Origin: Exiguobacterium aestuarii
Lineage (GTDB): Bacteria; Bacillota; Bacilli; Exiguobacteriales; Exiguobacteriaceae
Direction: 5' to 3'
Length of the DNA stretch: 64,000 nucleotides
NCBI RefSeq assembly: GCF_020171655.1
Contig: NZ_JAIVAC010000001.1
Location: forward strand, 558,001-622,000
Part shown: piece by piece, positions 43,265-51,658 of the stretch
Position numbering within the stretch: the first letter of the stretch is position 1
Layout of the letters: each line of letters starts with the position of its first letter
Notes under the pieces: generated by a model
Databases searched by the model: none
What the model was told of the DNA's origin: nothing
What the model saw: the letters and a program-made list of their open reading frames with translations, nothing else
Program-made: the position numbers and the translations under genes

Positions 43265-44803
43265 TTAAGATGATGGAAGCCAGACGGCCAACTTCTCTTG
43301 CAGCGGTTTTAGACGGACGTGATGTTGCTTGTGCAATAAATAACCGTCCGGACGAATGACTAAAATACCACGTTTCATAAACAGGGACTTGGCGAGTTCA
43401 TTCCCTTGGTCGAAAAATGGACGACTCGTCTTCGACAAGGTGATGGTCTGAATGAACGGATGATGCTGATTTAAGTACTCATAGATTGACGTCAAATCAC
43501 GTTTGCCATCGTCGAAAACGAGTACTTGGAAGCGACCGTCGGCAATCTCTGAAATCTTCGTCCGGAATCCATCATCTGTTCGTAAAATTTCCGTCTCTGG
43601 GAATATCTTCCCTTCTGCGACGCGGCGAAACGGCATGCGTAGCGTTTTTGGATAGGATAGATGAAGTTGAGAGATCCGTTCCGTGATTTTTTGATTGACG
43701 AGATTGACGCGAGTGAAGACATCTGCCCCAATCGCTTGAAACGGTAATAGCATCGGCAACGTCGTCTGAAGCATCACAGTCGCGACATTTGTCGTCTGTA
43801 GTACATTTCTGGCAACATGTTCACGCTCATTCCGATACGTCGAGACGACTTGATGCGGTGCCCCCGTCTTCAAATGGAGCCATAGTTTCCAGCCCAAGTT
43901 GAATGCATCCGCAATCCCGGTATTCATTCCTTGCCCCCCGACCGGTGAGTTGATATGGGCGGCATCACCCATTAGAATGACGCGATTATGGATGAACGTA
44001 TCGACCATCCGGTTATGAACCCGAAAGAGCGAGAACCATTCGACATTGTGTATGTGAACGGGCATATGACTACGTTGCTCCACGAATTGTTGGAGGTCTG
44101 ATTCGACAAACGACTCATCGGTCCGTAGGTTTCCTGTGATTCGAATCGTTTCATCCGTGAGTGGAAATACTTCGAGCACCCCTTGGTCCGAGAAGAAAAT
44201 GTGAACCTCTTCGCGAGAAATCGGCCAATCGGCTTTCAAATCTGCCAATACCCACGCCTCTTTGAACGACTTTCCACTGAATGGGAGGGCGAGCATTCGA
44301 CGAATCGAACTATTGGCGCCATCAGCAGCAACGACATACTTCGCTTCGACCGAACGATGAGTTCCGCCTTCAGCAGTCAAATGAGCGATTGTACGCGATG
44401 GATATTGAGTAATGGAAGAGAGTGATTCTCCACGCTTCACCGAGTGACCATGTTTTTTTAAGGCCTGTTCTAGAATTTCTTCTGTTTCATTTTGACGAAG
44501 TAGTGTCACGAACGGATAAGGGGTGACAAGTTTTGAGAACTCGAGCTTTGCCGTCCATTGACCTGAGAAGTAGAGATTCCCTCGCTCAATCGTCCGTGCC
44601 CGTTCGAGCACTTCTTGTGCAACATCCAAACGAGAAAACACTTCGATTGTACGCGGTTGGATTCCGATGGCTCGAGAATTATCCGACGGGGTCGTTTTTC
44701 GATCGATGATTTGAAATGATACGCCATATCTGGCTAAGGTGAGGCCGAGTGTTAGGCCGGTTGGTCCGGCTCCAACGATTAGTACATCCACTTGTTCGTC
44801 CAA
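43265..44803 (-). CDS. FAD-dependent aromatic monooxygenase-like protein
   Basis: The 512-residue protein belongs to the p-hydroxybenzoate/phenol hydroxylase group. FAD motifs are complete: VLIVGAGPTGLTLGLTLAR near the N-terminus, the DG motif in YVVAADGANSSIRRML, and VILMGDAAHINSPVGGQGMN with GD. The C-terminal domain from about 380 is thioredoxin-like, as in three-domain hydroxylases. The substrate is unknown; relatives act on phenols, or on antibiotics such as rifampicin or tetracycline. A TTG start at 44803 lies nine bases after AGGAG; the TTG at 44812 touches that site. A perfect palindrome precedes it, suggesting a repressor. Confidence 0.85.
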   Translation of the reverse strand: MDEQVDVLIVGAGPTGLTLGLTLARYGVSFQIIDRKTTPSDNSRAIGIQPRTIEVFSRLDVAQEVLERARTIERGNLYFSGQWTAKLEFSKLVTPYPFVTLLRQNETEEILEQALKKHGHSVKRGESLSSITQYPSRTIAHLTAEGGTHRSVEAKYVVAADGANSSIRRMLALPFSGKSFKEAWVLADLKADWPISREEVHIFFSDQGVLEVFPLTDETIRITGNLRTDESFVESDLQQFVEQRSHMPVHIHNVEWFSLFRVHNRMVDTFIHNRVILMGDAAHINSPVGGQGMNTGIADAFNLGWKLWLHLKTGAPHQVVSTYRNEREHVARNVLQTTNVATVMLQTTLPMLLPFQAIGADVFTRVNLVNQKITERISQLHLSYPKTLRMPFRRVAEGKIFPETEILRTDDGFRTKISEIADGRFQVLVFDDGKRDLTSIYEYLNQHHPFIQTITLSKTSRPFFDQGNELAKSLFMKRGILVIRPDGYLLHKQHHVRLKPLQEKLAVWLPSS

Positions 44804-44816
44804 AGTGATCAACTCC

Positions 44817-44833
44817 TATCATTAATAATGATA
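44817..44833. promoter_or_regulatory. Perfect 17-bp palindrome, likely operator of the monooxygenase gene
   Basis: TATCATTA-A-TAATGATA is a perfect 8-1-8 inverted repeat placed directly upstream of the ribosome binding site of the minus-strand monooxygenase gene. The form resembles MarR-, TetR- or Fur-family sites. It does not match the Fur consensus closely, and no regulator gene is adjacent. Confidence 0.6.
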
Positions 44834-44915
44834 TTTCCGACATTGGCAGCGATTAAACGAAAAGTGGGGTATAGAACGGTATAGGATATTCGATGACGGA
44901 AGGTGAGTGAACAGT

Positions 44916-45539
44916 GTGCAGCCATGGATCAAAGAAAAGCAAATTCGAGATAGCTTTACAATGGAAGAAGATTATGAACAGACGGCAGCGGTTTTGATAC
45001 CGCTCGTTGAAATAGAAAAAGAGTGGCACGTCGTCTTTGAAGTACGTGCCCATACGATGCGACAGCAGCCTGGGGAGATTTCATTTCCCGGTGGACGACT
45101 TGAAAAAGGGGAGACGCCTGTCGAAGCAGCCGTTCGAGAAACGTGTGAGGAGCTCGAGCTTGACTCCAGTCAAATCGAAGTCATCGGAAAATTGAGGCCG
45201 CTCGCCACGCCCCATCGACAATTGATTTATCCCTTTGTGGGCATGTTGGCGGAGTTGCCGACCGTAAAAGAGACAGATGAGGTCGATCATTTGTTTACGG
45301 TACCGGTATCCACCTTGCTCATGATTGACCCGTTTCATGGGGAGATGGAATGGACGATGAACCCAGATCAAAATATTCCGTTAGACCGATTGGCGAATGC
45401 TAAAGCGTACAAAAAACGGGTAATTAAAATGAGAGAACCTTTTTATGAACATGAGGACTATATCATTTGGGGACTTACTGGAAAATTTTTGACACAATTT
45501 ATTCAACGCATAAAAGAAAACGTATTCAAACCGACATAA
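44916..45539 (+). CDS. Nudix hydrolase, CoA pyrophosphatase-like
   Basis: The Nudix box GGRLEKGETPVEAAVRETCE followed by ELEL is complete, with the catalytic REXXEE. Upstream, VVFEVRAHTMRQQPGEISFP matches the extra motif of CoA pyrophosphatases (R...R...G...FPGG), so hydrolysis of coenzyme A or a related CoA compound is likely. Length about 207. GTG at 44916 lies nine bases after AAGGTGA; the GTG at 44907 touches that site. It is divergent from the monooxygenase gene. Confidence 0.85.
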   Translation: MQPWIKEKQIRDSFTMEEDYEQTAAVLIPLVEIEKEWHVVFEVRAHTMRQQPGEISFPGGRLEKGETPVEAAVRETCEELELDSSQIEVIGKLRPLATPHRQLIYPFVGMLAELPTVKETDEVDHLFTVPVSTLLMIDPFHGEMEWTMNPDQNIPLDRLANAKAYKKRVIKMREPFYEHEDYIIWGLTGKFLTQFIQRIKENVFKPT

Positions 45540-45585
45540 TTTCGTTATAATGATAGAAACAAATTTAGATTGGAAGTGAATGGGT

Positions 45586-45780
45586 GTGTCTGAAGAATTC
45601 CTCGTAGGTGATATCGTGAAGTCGACTCGTGAAGGATGGGTCGCAGAAGTGACCGCCGTACTGACCAATACTGTAATCGGAGACGTATCGATTATGGAAG
45701 AGTTCCAACAGCTCGGACTCGAGTTTGAGAAACAAGTTTTACTAAAATCAGAATTAGAATTGATTGAACGCGCCAGCTGA
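45586..45780 (+). CDS. Small DUF2187 family protein (YkvS-like)
   Basis: The 64-residue protein has FLVGDIVKSTREGWVAEVTA, then NTVIGDVSIMEEFQQLGLE, a pattern found in DUF2187 proteins (a KOW/SH3-like small fold). Function is unknown. The GTG at 45586 lies six bases after GGAAGTGA; the ATG at 45580 touches that site. A TATAAT box is at 45546-45551, without a clear -35. Its end is 25 bases before the next gene. Confidence 0.7.
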   Translation: MSEEFLVGDIVKSTREGWVAEVTAVLTNTVIGDVSIMEEFQQLGLEFEKQVLLKSELELIERAS

Positions 45781-45805
45781 CCTTTTTCCGAAAGGGATGA
45801 TTCAG

Positions 45806-46981
45806 GTGTCCATTGACAAAAAAGTACGTGAATGGCAAGAGGCGGGTTTGTTAGATGAAGCGACCGGTAAAAGACTAGTCGACTATGAACATAAACAACG
45901 GGCGGCTAGTGGGCAACATGATCACAAGCCGCCTGTTTTAGTCATTGTCGGATCGATTTTACTGGCACTCAGTCTATTCAGCTTCGTCGCAGCCAATTGG
46001 CAGGCGATTCCCGACCTTTTGAAGATTGGATTATTTCTCATTTTTATGGTTGGATTTTATGTGTTTGCCGAACGGGTCCGATTGAAAACCCCAAGGTACG
46101 TGACATTATTGCGAGTACTAGGATTCGTCTTTTTTGTAGCGACCATGGCGGTCATCTTTACTACGTATAACCTTTCGGGGCAGTTGACGTTTCTATTTTG
46201 GATTTTGTTCACAATGGCAGTCCTTCACCGAATCATATATGAGCACATCATCTTTTCGGTGATCTCCGCTATCGCCGCATTTATGGCCGTTACGAACAGT
46301 TTCGAAAGTCTCGGATTGACGTTGATCGGATTTGCACTCATCGTGACATGGGTATGGTTCCATTTTGTGGAAGAATCGTTAGACCGAACGTTCGCTTGGC
46401 TTACCTTTTATGGCATTCTCAACATTTTTGGACAATATGTCGACTATGAAGGTAGACTATGGCCACTCTGGTCTCTTGTTATTCTACATGTGCTGCTTCT
46501 CATTTATCGAAAACAAGCTGCATGGCAAGCTGTATATTTGTTCGTCGCAGCCATTCTATCCATCGGTTATTTGGTGAACGTCACGGAAAGCTGGCTCTCT
46601 CAAAGACCGCCTTCGATTATAGAGGCTACGCTTTTATCCATTGCGCTCGTTGCCGTCTACTTGATTCATCGTCGGAGCGATTTGATGTGGGTAAGTTTGC
46701 TCGCAGTCATCCCGTTCGCGTTGTTCGAGGACTCTGGTGTTCTTTTGGCGGTATTAATTGAAGTGATTGCATTGGCTTATCTCGTTCGTCAAGACATGAC
46801 GAGACAACGAACCATCTTTGCCTTCATCTATTTCTTAGTCGTCCAAATGACGATTTATTTCATTTACGTTTGGGACCGTCTCGATATATCTCTCTTCTTC
46901 TTGATTGGTGCACTGATCGTCTTTGCGTTGTCACTCGGATTATGGTGGCGTAATCGTACGAGAAGGGATGTGACGACATGA
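45806..46981 (+). CDS. DUF2157 multi-span membrane protein
   Basis: The 391-residue protein has a short cytoplasmic helix-rich N-terminus (SIDKKVREWQEAGLLDEATG) and then about ten to twelve hydrophobic segments, including VLVIVGSILLALSLFSFVAANWQ, the characteristic DUF2157 first helix. Function unknown. The GTG at 45806 lies nine bases after AAAGGG. Its stop overlaps the ATG of the GDYXXLXY gene, a pairing known from other bacteria, which suggests they act together in the membrane. Confidence 0.8.
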   Translation: MSIDKKVREWQEAGLLDEATGKRLVDYEHKQRAASGQHDHKPPVLVIVGSILLALSLFSFVAANWQAIPDLLKIGLFLIFMVGFYVFAERVRLKTPRYVTLLRVLGFVFFVATMAVIFTTYNLSGQLTFLFWILFTMAVLHRIIYEHIIFSVISAIAAFMAVTNSFESLGLTLIGFALIVTWVWFHFVEESLDRTFAWLTFYGILNIFGQYVDYEGRLWPLWSLVILHVLLLIYRKQAAWQAVYLFVAAILSIGYLVNVTESWLSQRPPSIIEATLLSIALVAVYLIHRRSDLMWVSLLAVIPFALFEDSGVLLAVLIEVIALAYLVRQDMTRQRTIFAFIYFLVVQMTIYFIYVWDRLDISLFFLIGALIVFALSLGLWWRNRTRRDVTT

Positions 46982-47430
46982 AACGGTTGTCAACGTGGAT
47001 CATTCCTGCCGTCCAAGTCATGATTGCGATTTTGTTTGTCATCCTTGTTTACGCCATATCGTGGGTGGGGGAGACATACACGTTCAAGGGTACCTCGTTC
47101 GAACCGTATGATCCGTACTTTGGGGACTCGATTTATCTGGAGTACGATGAATTCGAAGGACGCCAAAATGTGGAGACGGGAACCGTTTACGTCTCGTTTA
47201 AACAAGGGGAAGATGGTTTTGCTGTCATCGACCGAGTCGAGTCAAAACCATTTTTCGGAGGAGTGCGCGCGAACTATTATGACCGTAACCTTTATATAGA
47301 AGAAATGGGATCGTATCGTGTCCCTCTAGATGAAGTGGATAGGGTCGAGGGTGAAAAATCGTTCACAGTCGAAGTCGATGTTGCACCGTGGGGAATGCTC
47401 AGATTGCATGATTTAAAGCCAATTGAATAA
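46978..47430 (+). CDS. GDYXXLXY domain protein
   Basis: This 150-residue protein has one N-terminal membrane helix (about 8-29), and the segment PYDPYFGDSIYLEYD carries the GDxxxLxY motif that names the family. The remaining part is beta-rich and probably outside the membrane. The ATG overlaps the stop of the DUF2157 gene (ATGA), so the two are coupled. Function unknown. Confidence 0.75.
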   Translation: MKRLSTWIIPAVQVMIAILFVILVYAISWVGETYTFKGTSFEPYDPYFGDSIYLEYDEFEGRQNVETGTVYVSFKQGEDGFAVIDRVESKPFFGGVRANYYDRNLYIEEMGSYRVPLDEVDRVEGEKSFTVEVDVAPWGMLRLHDLKPIE

Positions 47431-47447
47431 GTAAACCGCATGACAGG

Positions 47448-47499
47448 GAGATTACAGGTTTGTTACAAGACTCATTGTAACGAATCTGTAATTTTTTTG
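47448..47499 (+). terminator. Terminator-like hairpin after the GDYXXLXY gene
   Basis: ATTACAG-GTTT-GTTACA and TGTAAC-GAAT-CTGTAAT pair as two helices with an internal loop, followed by seven T. The same arms form the WalR-type boxes listed separately, so the hairpin may be a by-product of two inverted binding sites. Confidence 0.6.
47451..47492. promoter_or_regulatory. Two inverted WalR-type (YycF) binding boxes
   Basis: The WalR consensus is TGTWAH-N5-TGTWAH. TGTAAC-GAATC-TGTAAT at 47476-47492 fits exactly on the plus strand. The complement of 47451-47467 reads TGTAAC-AAACC-TGTAAT, again exact on the minus strand. A further near-match, TGTTAC-N4-TGTAAC, is at 47532-47547. They precede a secreted 3D-domain wall protein, a class of gene controlled by WalR in B. 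subtilis (yocH). Confidence 0.6.
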
Positions 47500-47562
47500 T
47501 GAAGCCTAGTAATATCAACGTTTTTTGCAATTGTTACAATCTGTAACCACTTTTGAAGTCAT

Positions 47563-47591
47563 ATGTCAGGAATGTTTCACTTCGTTAAAAT
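47563..47591 (+). promoter_or_regulatory. Possible promoter of the 3D-domain protein gene
   Basis: ATGTCA (47563-47568), 17 bases, TAAAAT (47586-47591). The near-match WalR box ends 15 bases upstream of the -35. Confidence 0.4.
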
Positions 47592-47668
47592 GGCTACTCG
47601 AATGTGACGGGTCGTGGTAAATTAACATCTGTTCGTTACATAACGAGAAAGGTGATGACCTTACTACG

Positions 47669-48394
47669 ATGAAATTCATTAAATATATGATTCTATTTGG
47701 AACCGCGATGATGGGAATGTTCACATTTGTCGATCAAGCAGATGCTGCTCAGATCGGGATCGGAACAGAACAGAAGATTGTCCAAAATCCTCTTGAACTT
47801 GAACGACAAGCGATCGAAGAAGAACGACAAAAAGAAATCGCTCGCCAAAAGAAAATTGCTGAAGAAAAACGCATCGCTGAAGAGAAACGTTTAGAAGCAG
47901 AACGTCTCGCTGCTGAAAAAGCGAAAGCAGAAGCGGAAGCAGAGAAAGCAAGACTTGCTAAACTCGAAGCAGAGCGTAAAGCGGAAGAAGCGCGTAAAGA
48001 AGAAGAACGTGCGGCAGCACAACAAGCAGCTGCTTCTTCGAGCAAGAAAACAACGGCAACACCGGTGTCTACGTCGCCGAATAAGAAAGTCATTACAGTC
48101 GAATCGACAGCATACTCAAATGATGTGGCTGACAACAAAGCTTATGGCGGTCGTGTCTTAACAGCAACCGGCCATGATGTCACAGATTCAATCTACTATA
48201 ATGGGATGCGCATTATCGCTGTCGATCCGGCGATTATTCCATTAGGTTCTAAAGTCCATATTCAAGGTGTCGGTGACGCGATTGCCCTTGATACGGGCGG
48301 TAGAATCAAAGGACATATCGTCGATTTACTCGTCGATTCAAAACAGGATGCCATCCAGTGGGGGCGTCGACATATTCAAGTTACGCTTTATTAA
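47669..48394 (+). CDS. Secreted coiled-coil protein with C-terminal 3D domain
   Basis: The 241-residue protein has a signal peptide (hydrophobic 4-21, likely cut near ADA at 24-26). Residues about 40-115 form a highly charged Glu/Lys/Arg/Ala-rich helix, probably a coiled coil. A Ser/Thr/Pro linker follows, then a 3D domain (about 137-241) with TAYSND, AVDPAIIPLGSKVHIQG and DTGGRIKGHIVDLLV, named for its three aspartates. Relatives such as YocH, Rpf/Sps-like proteins and MltA-like enzymes act on peptidoglycan. The coil takes the place of the LysM repeats of YocH. The AAAGGTGA site is 13 bases from the ATG, rather far. Confidence 0.85.
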   Translation: MKFIKYMILFGTAMMGMFTFVDQADAAQIGIGTEQKIVQNPLELERQAIEEERQKEIARQKKIAEEKRIAEEKRLEAERLAAEKAKAEAEAEKARLAKLEAERKAEEARKEEERAAAQQAAASSSKKTTATPVSTSPNKKVITVESTAYSNDVADNKAYGGRVLTATGHDVTDSIYYNGMRIIAVDPAIIPLGSKVHIQGVGDAIALDTGGRIKGHIVDLLVDSKQDAIQWGRRHIQVTLY

Positions 48395-48398
48395 TGAT

Positions 48399-48427
48399 GA
48401 GGTTCTCCGGAAGGAGAGCCTTTTTTT
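48399..48427 (+). terminator. Rho-independent terminator after the 3D-domain gene
   Basis: GGTTCTCC-GGAA-GGAGAGCC (one G-T pair) followed by seven T. Confidence 0.9.
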
Positions 48428-48500
48428 GTTTAACAAAGCAGAAAATAGGGCAAAATACTATTTGAATTTCCATTTTGGAAATAGTCGAGGAGGGATTAGG

Positions 48501-49235
48501 TTGATTGAGTTTCGTGATGTATCAAAACGTTATGAGGACGGGACGTTAGCCGTCAAAGAATTAAGCTTAACAGTAGAAAAGGGAGAAATCTTTGTATTGA
48601 TCGGACCATCCGGTTGTGGAAAGACTACAACAATGAAAATGGTGAATCGTTTAATTGATCATACGGATGGAAAGATTCTAATCGATGGAAAAGAGATCTA
48701 CCAGTTCAATATTTTCGAATTGCGTCGTAACATCGGTTACGTGCTCCAACAAATTGCTTTATTCCCCCATTTGACAGTGGAAGAAAACATTTCTGTCGTA
48801 CCTGAACTATTGAAATGGAAAAAAGAAAGAACAAAAGACCGGGTGACGGAATTGATGAAAATTGCCGGTCTCGATCCAAAACTACGTTCGAAGAAGCCTT
48901 CGGAACTATCTGGTGGTCAACAGCAACGCGTCGGTGTATTACGCGCCTTAGCGGCAGACCCGGACGTCATCCTTATGGATGAACCGTTCTCTGCACTTGA
49001 CCCGATAAGCCGTGGCCAATTGCAAGATGACATCAAACGACTAAATGACGAACTCGGTAAGACGATTCTTTTTGTCACACACGACATGCAAGAAGCGATG
49101 AAGCTCGGGGATCGTATTGCGTTAATGCGTGATGGGGAACTCATGCTAGTCGGAACACCAGAAGAAATCTTGGCGAGTGAAGACCCGTTCGTCTTAGAAT
49201 TTACACAACGTGGAAGAGGTGAGCTGGATGCTTGA
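48501..49235 (+). CDS. Osmolyte (glycine betaine/choline/carnitine-type) ABC transporter ATPase
   Basis: This is the ATP-binding subunit of an OpuB/OpuC-like importer. Walker A GPSGCGKTT is at about 35-43, the signature is LSGGQQQRVG and Walker B is VILMDEPFSALDP. It has only 244 residues and lacks the C-terminal CBS domains that sense ionic strength in OpuA/OpuC ATPases. TTG start at 48501, five bases after GAGGAGGGAT; an upstream frame is open but lacks a site. The permease-binding protein gene overlaps its end by eight bases. Confidence 0.88.
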   Translation: MIEFRDVSKRYEDGTLAVKELSLTVEKGEIFVLIGPSGCGKTTTMKMVNRLIDHTDGKILIDGKEIYQFNIFELRRNIGYVLQQIALFPHLTVEENISVVPELLKWKKERTKDRVTELMKIAGLDPKLRSKKPSELSGGQQQRVGVLRALAADPDVILMDEPFSALDPISRGQLQDDIKRLNDELGKTILFVTHDMQEAMKLGDRIALMRDGELMLVGTPEEILASEDPFVLEFTQRGRGELDA

Positions 49236-50733
49236 GACGTTCCAAAATAGACAAGGACAGCTTGTCGAGGCACTGATTGAGCACTTACAGCTCTCTGTCG
49301 TATCGCTATTGATTGCCGTCTTAATTGCCGTACCATTAGGGATTTGGCTGACGCGCCGTAAGAAGATCGCTGAAACCGCCATTGGCGTCACTGCGATTAT
49401 TCAAACGATTCCTTCGCTTGCCTTGCTTGGATTGATGATTCCGCTCGTCGGGATTGGGGCATTACCTGCCATCATTGCGCTTGTTTTATATGCGCTCCTA
49501 CCGATTTTACGAAACACATTCACTGGTTTGAATGAAGTGGACAAATCGTTACTTGAAGCAGCTCGAGCTTGTGGGATGAAACCGAATCAAAGTTTGATGA
49601 AAGTCGAACTTCCGCTCGCCTTACCTGTTATCATGGCAGGTATCCGTACAGCGATGGTCCTCATCGTCGGTACGGCGACACTTGCCGCTCTCGTCGGTGC
49701 AGGCGGACTCGGTACGCTGATCTTGCTCGGGATTAACCGAAATGACAATTACTTAATTCTATTGGGTGCCATCCCAGCTGCCATTTTAGCCCTCCTGTTT
49801 GACTTCTTGTTACGTCAGATGGAAGGTGCGACAGCGACACGTAATAAGACGAAATTGATTGCCGTCTCTACCGTACTCGCCCTCATCATCATCACACCGC
49901 TCGCATTTGGTCGCTCGCAAGAGACAGACCTTGTCGTAGCTGGGAAACTCGGTCCAGAGCCAGAAATTCTTATGAATATGTATAAGTTGTTGATTGAAGA
50001 AGAAACAGATTTGACTGTATCGGTGAAGCCGAACTTTGGGGAGACGACATTTGTATGGGGCGCCCTCCAATCTGGTGATGTTGACATTTATCCAGAATTC
50101 ACCGGAACGGCACTCGCGAGTCTCGTCAAGGAAACACCCGAATCAAACGATGCCCGTGAAGTATATGAACAAGCTAGAGAGGCGCTTGCTGAAGACGGGT
50201 ACGTCATGCTCGAACCGATGCAGTTTAACAATACGTACGCACTCGCAATCCCACGTGACTATGCAGAGGCAGAAGGCATTTCCGCCATTTCAGATTTACG
50301 AAACGTTCAGTCTGATATACAAGCCGGATTCACACTTGAATTTACCGACCGTGAAGACGGATATCCAGGACTTCAAAACGAGTATGGTCTTGATTTCCCA
50401 TCCGTCGTCTCGATGGAGCAAAAATTACGCTATCGTGCCATTTCACGAGGAGATGTCAATTTAGTAGACGCTTATGCAACGGATCCTGATATCGCCGAGA
50501 ACGACCTTGTCGTTCTAGAAGACGATCGACAGTTCTTCCCGCCATACCAAGGGGCACCGCTCTTGAAAGAAGAGACGCTTGAAGAGTATCCAGAAATTGA
50601 AGATGCACTCAATCAGCTCGCAGGTAAAATCACAGACGAACAAATGTCTGAATTGAACCGTCGTGTCGCGTACGGAAATGAACGCGCCTATGATGTAGCG
50701 AAAGACTTCTTAGAACAGGAAGGGTTATTATGA
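49228..50733 (+). CDS. Osmolyte ABC transporter permease fused to substrate-binding protein
   Basis: The first 200 or so residues are an OpuCB/ProW-like permease with five to six membrane helices and the EAA loop EAARACGMKPNQSLMKVELP. A further helix near 212-230 leads into an OpuAC/OpuCC-type extracellular binding domain (about 235-501), starting ETDLVVAGKLGPEPEILMNM and containing DVDIYPEFTGTAL. Such fusions occur in Lactobacillales and some Bacillales. Together with the ATPase it makes a complete importer for a quaternary amine, probably betaine or choline; the exact substrate cannot be read. The lipid kinase start overlaps its stop. Confidence 0.88.
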   Translation: MLETFQNRQGQLVEALIEHLQLSVVSLLIAVLIAVPLGIWLTRRKKIAETAIGVTAIIQTIPSLALLGLMIPLVGIGALPAIIALVLYALLPILRNTFTGLNEVDKSLLEAARACGMKPNQSLMKVELPLALPVIMAGIRTAMVLIVGTATLAALVGAGGLGTLILLGINRNDNYLILLGAIPAAILALLFDFLLRQMEGATATRNKTKLIAVSTVLALIIITPLAFGRSQETDLVVAGKLGPEPEILMNMYKLLIEEETDLTVSVKPNFGETTFVWGALQSGDVDIYPEFTGTALASLVKETPESNDAREVYEQAREALAEDGYVMLEPMQFNNTYALAIPRDYAEAEGISAISDLRNVQSDIQAGFTLEFTDREDGYPGLQNEYGLDFPSVVSMEQKLRYRAISRGDVNLVDAYATDPDIAENDLVVLEDDRQFFPPYQGAPLLKEETLEEYPEIEDALNQLAGKITDEQMSELNRRVAYGNERAYDVAKDFLEQEGLL

Positions 50734-51602
50734 GAGCATTGATTATTTCGAATCCGAAGTCCGGTACGAGCGAAACGATGCTCGGGGAAGTCATCGGAAC
50801 GATTGAATCGCTCTATGAAGAAATCATCATCAAGAAGACACAAGAAATCGGGGACGCACTTCGATTTGCAAAAGAAAGTGGATCGTTCGACCATCTCATT
50901 GTCATCGGGGGAGACGGTACACTCAATGAAGTAGTCAATGGGTTGATGACGTTAGAGCTTGAGGAGCGACCGACAATAGGAATCATTCCTGCAGGGACGT
51001 GTAACGACTTCGCACGAGCGCTCGAACTTCCTATTCAACCAACACAAGCCGCGAGCATCATCAAATCGAACCATGAGCAACATGTGGACGTGATTCAAGT
51101 AGATGAGATGTATGCCCTCAATTTCGTTGGAGTCGGATTGATTGCAGATACGTCACGTCAAATCGACCCGGGCGAGAAAGAATCTTTAGGTTCAATCGGC
51201 TACTTTCTTGCAACTATCCGCCAATTTCGTGAAGCAGACCCATTTCAGATTCGGTTACGTCGAGGAGATGAACTTCTTTACGAAGGAGACGTCAGCTTCT
51301 TATATGTAGGGAACGGGAGTTATCTCGGAACCGTACCGACGAAATTGGAGACGCAATCGTTTTCGGATGGCATGTTAGAAGTCGTTCACAGTTCGTCTAT
51401 TGGATTTCCGATGATTCGACAATTGTTAGCCCAACAGCTCGGTCTCGATCAAAAATCAGAGGAGTGGAATCACTTTCAAACTTCATATGTCGAAGTTGAG
51501 TTGAATGAGCCACAAGTCATCGATATCGACGGTGAACATTTTGAAACAGATCACTTAGCAATCCAGATTCGAGAGCAGGCTCTCATGTTTTTAACGCCAT
51601 AA
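50730..51602 (+). CDS. Diacylglycerol kinase family lipid kinase (YegS/BmrU-like)
   Basis: The 290-residue protein has the DAGK catalytic motif VIGGDGTLNEVVNGL (GGDGT at 60-64) and a second conserved segment GIIPAGTCNDFARAL. Members phosphorylate diacylglycerol or related lipids, or in some cases have unknown substrates. It is not clearly DgkB. Its ATG overlaps the stop of the transporter gene, so it is co-transcribed with an osmolyte importer, an unusual partnership that may link membrane lipids to osmotic stress. It ends in a terminator. Confidence 0.85.
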   Translation: MRALIISNPKSGTSETMLGEVIGTIESLYEEIIIKKTQEIGDALRFAKESGSFDHLIVIGGDGTLNEVVNGLMTLELEERPTIGIIPAGTCNDFARALELPIQPTQAASIIKSNHEQHVDVIQVDEMYALNFVGVGLIADTSRQIDPGEKESLGSIGYFLATIRQFREADPFQIRLRRGDELLYEGDVSFLYVGNGSYLGTVPTKLETQSFSDGMLEVVHSSSIGFPMIRQLLAQQLGLDQKSEEWNHFQTSYVEVELNEPQVIDIDGEHFETDHLAIQIREQALMFLTP

Positions 51603-51608
51603 AGCATC

Positions 51609-51645
51609 AACAGAGAAAAGTATTCAGACTTTTCTCTGTTTTTAT
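51609..51645 (+). terminator. Rho-independent terminator of the osmolyte transporter operon
   Basis: AACAGAGAAAAGT and ACTTTTCTCTGTT pair around ATTCAG, followed by TTTT. Confidence 0.9.
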
Positions 51646-51658
51646 GTTGTCCTGACCC

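Noticed and set aside
47655-47672. A five-codon frame ending at the ATG of the 3D-domain gene, as a coupling leader peptide.
   Set aside because: The ribosome binding site is too close to its ATG, and such short frames arise easily by chance.
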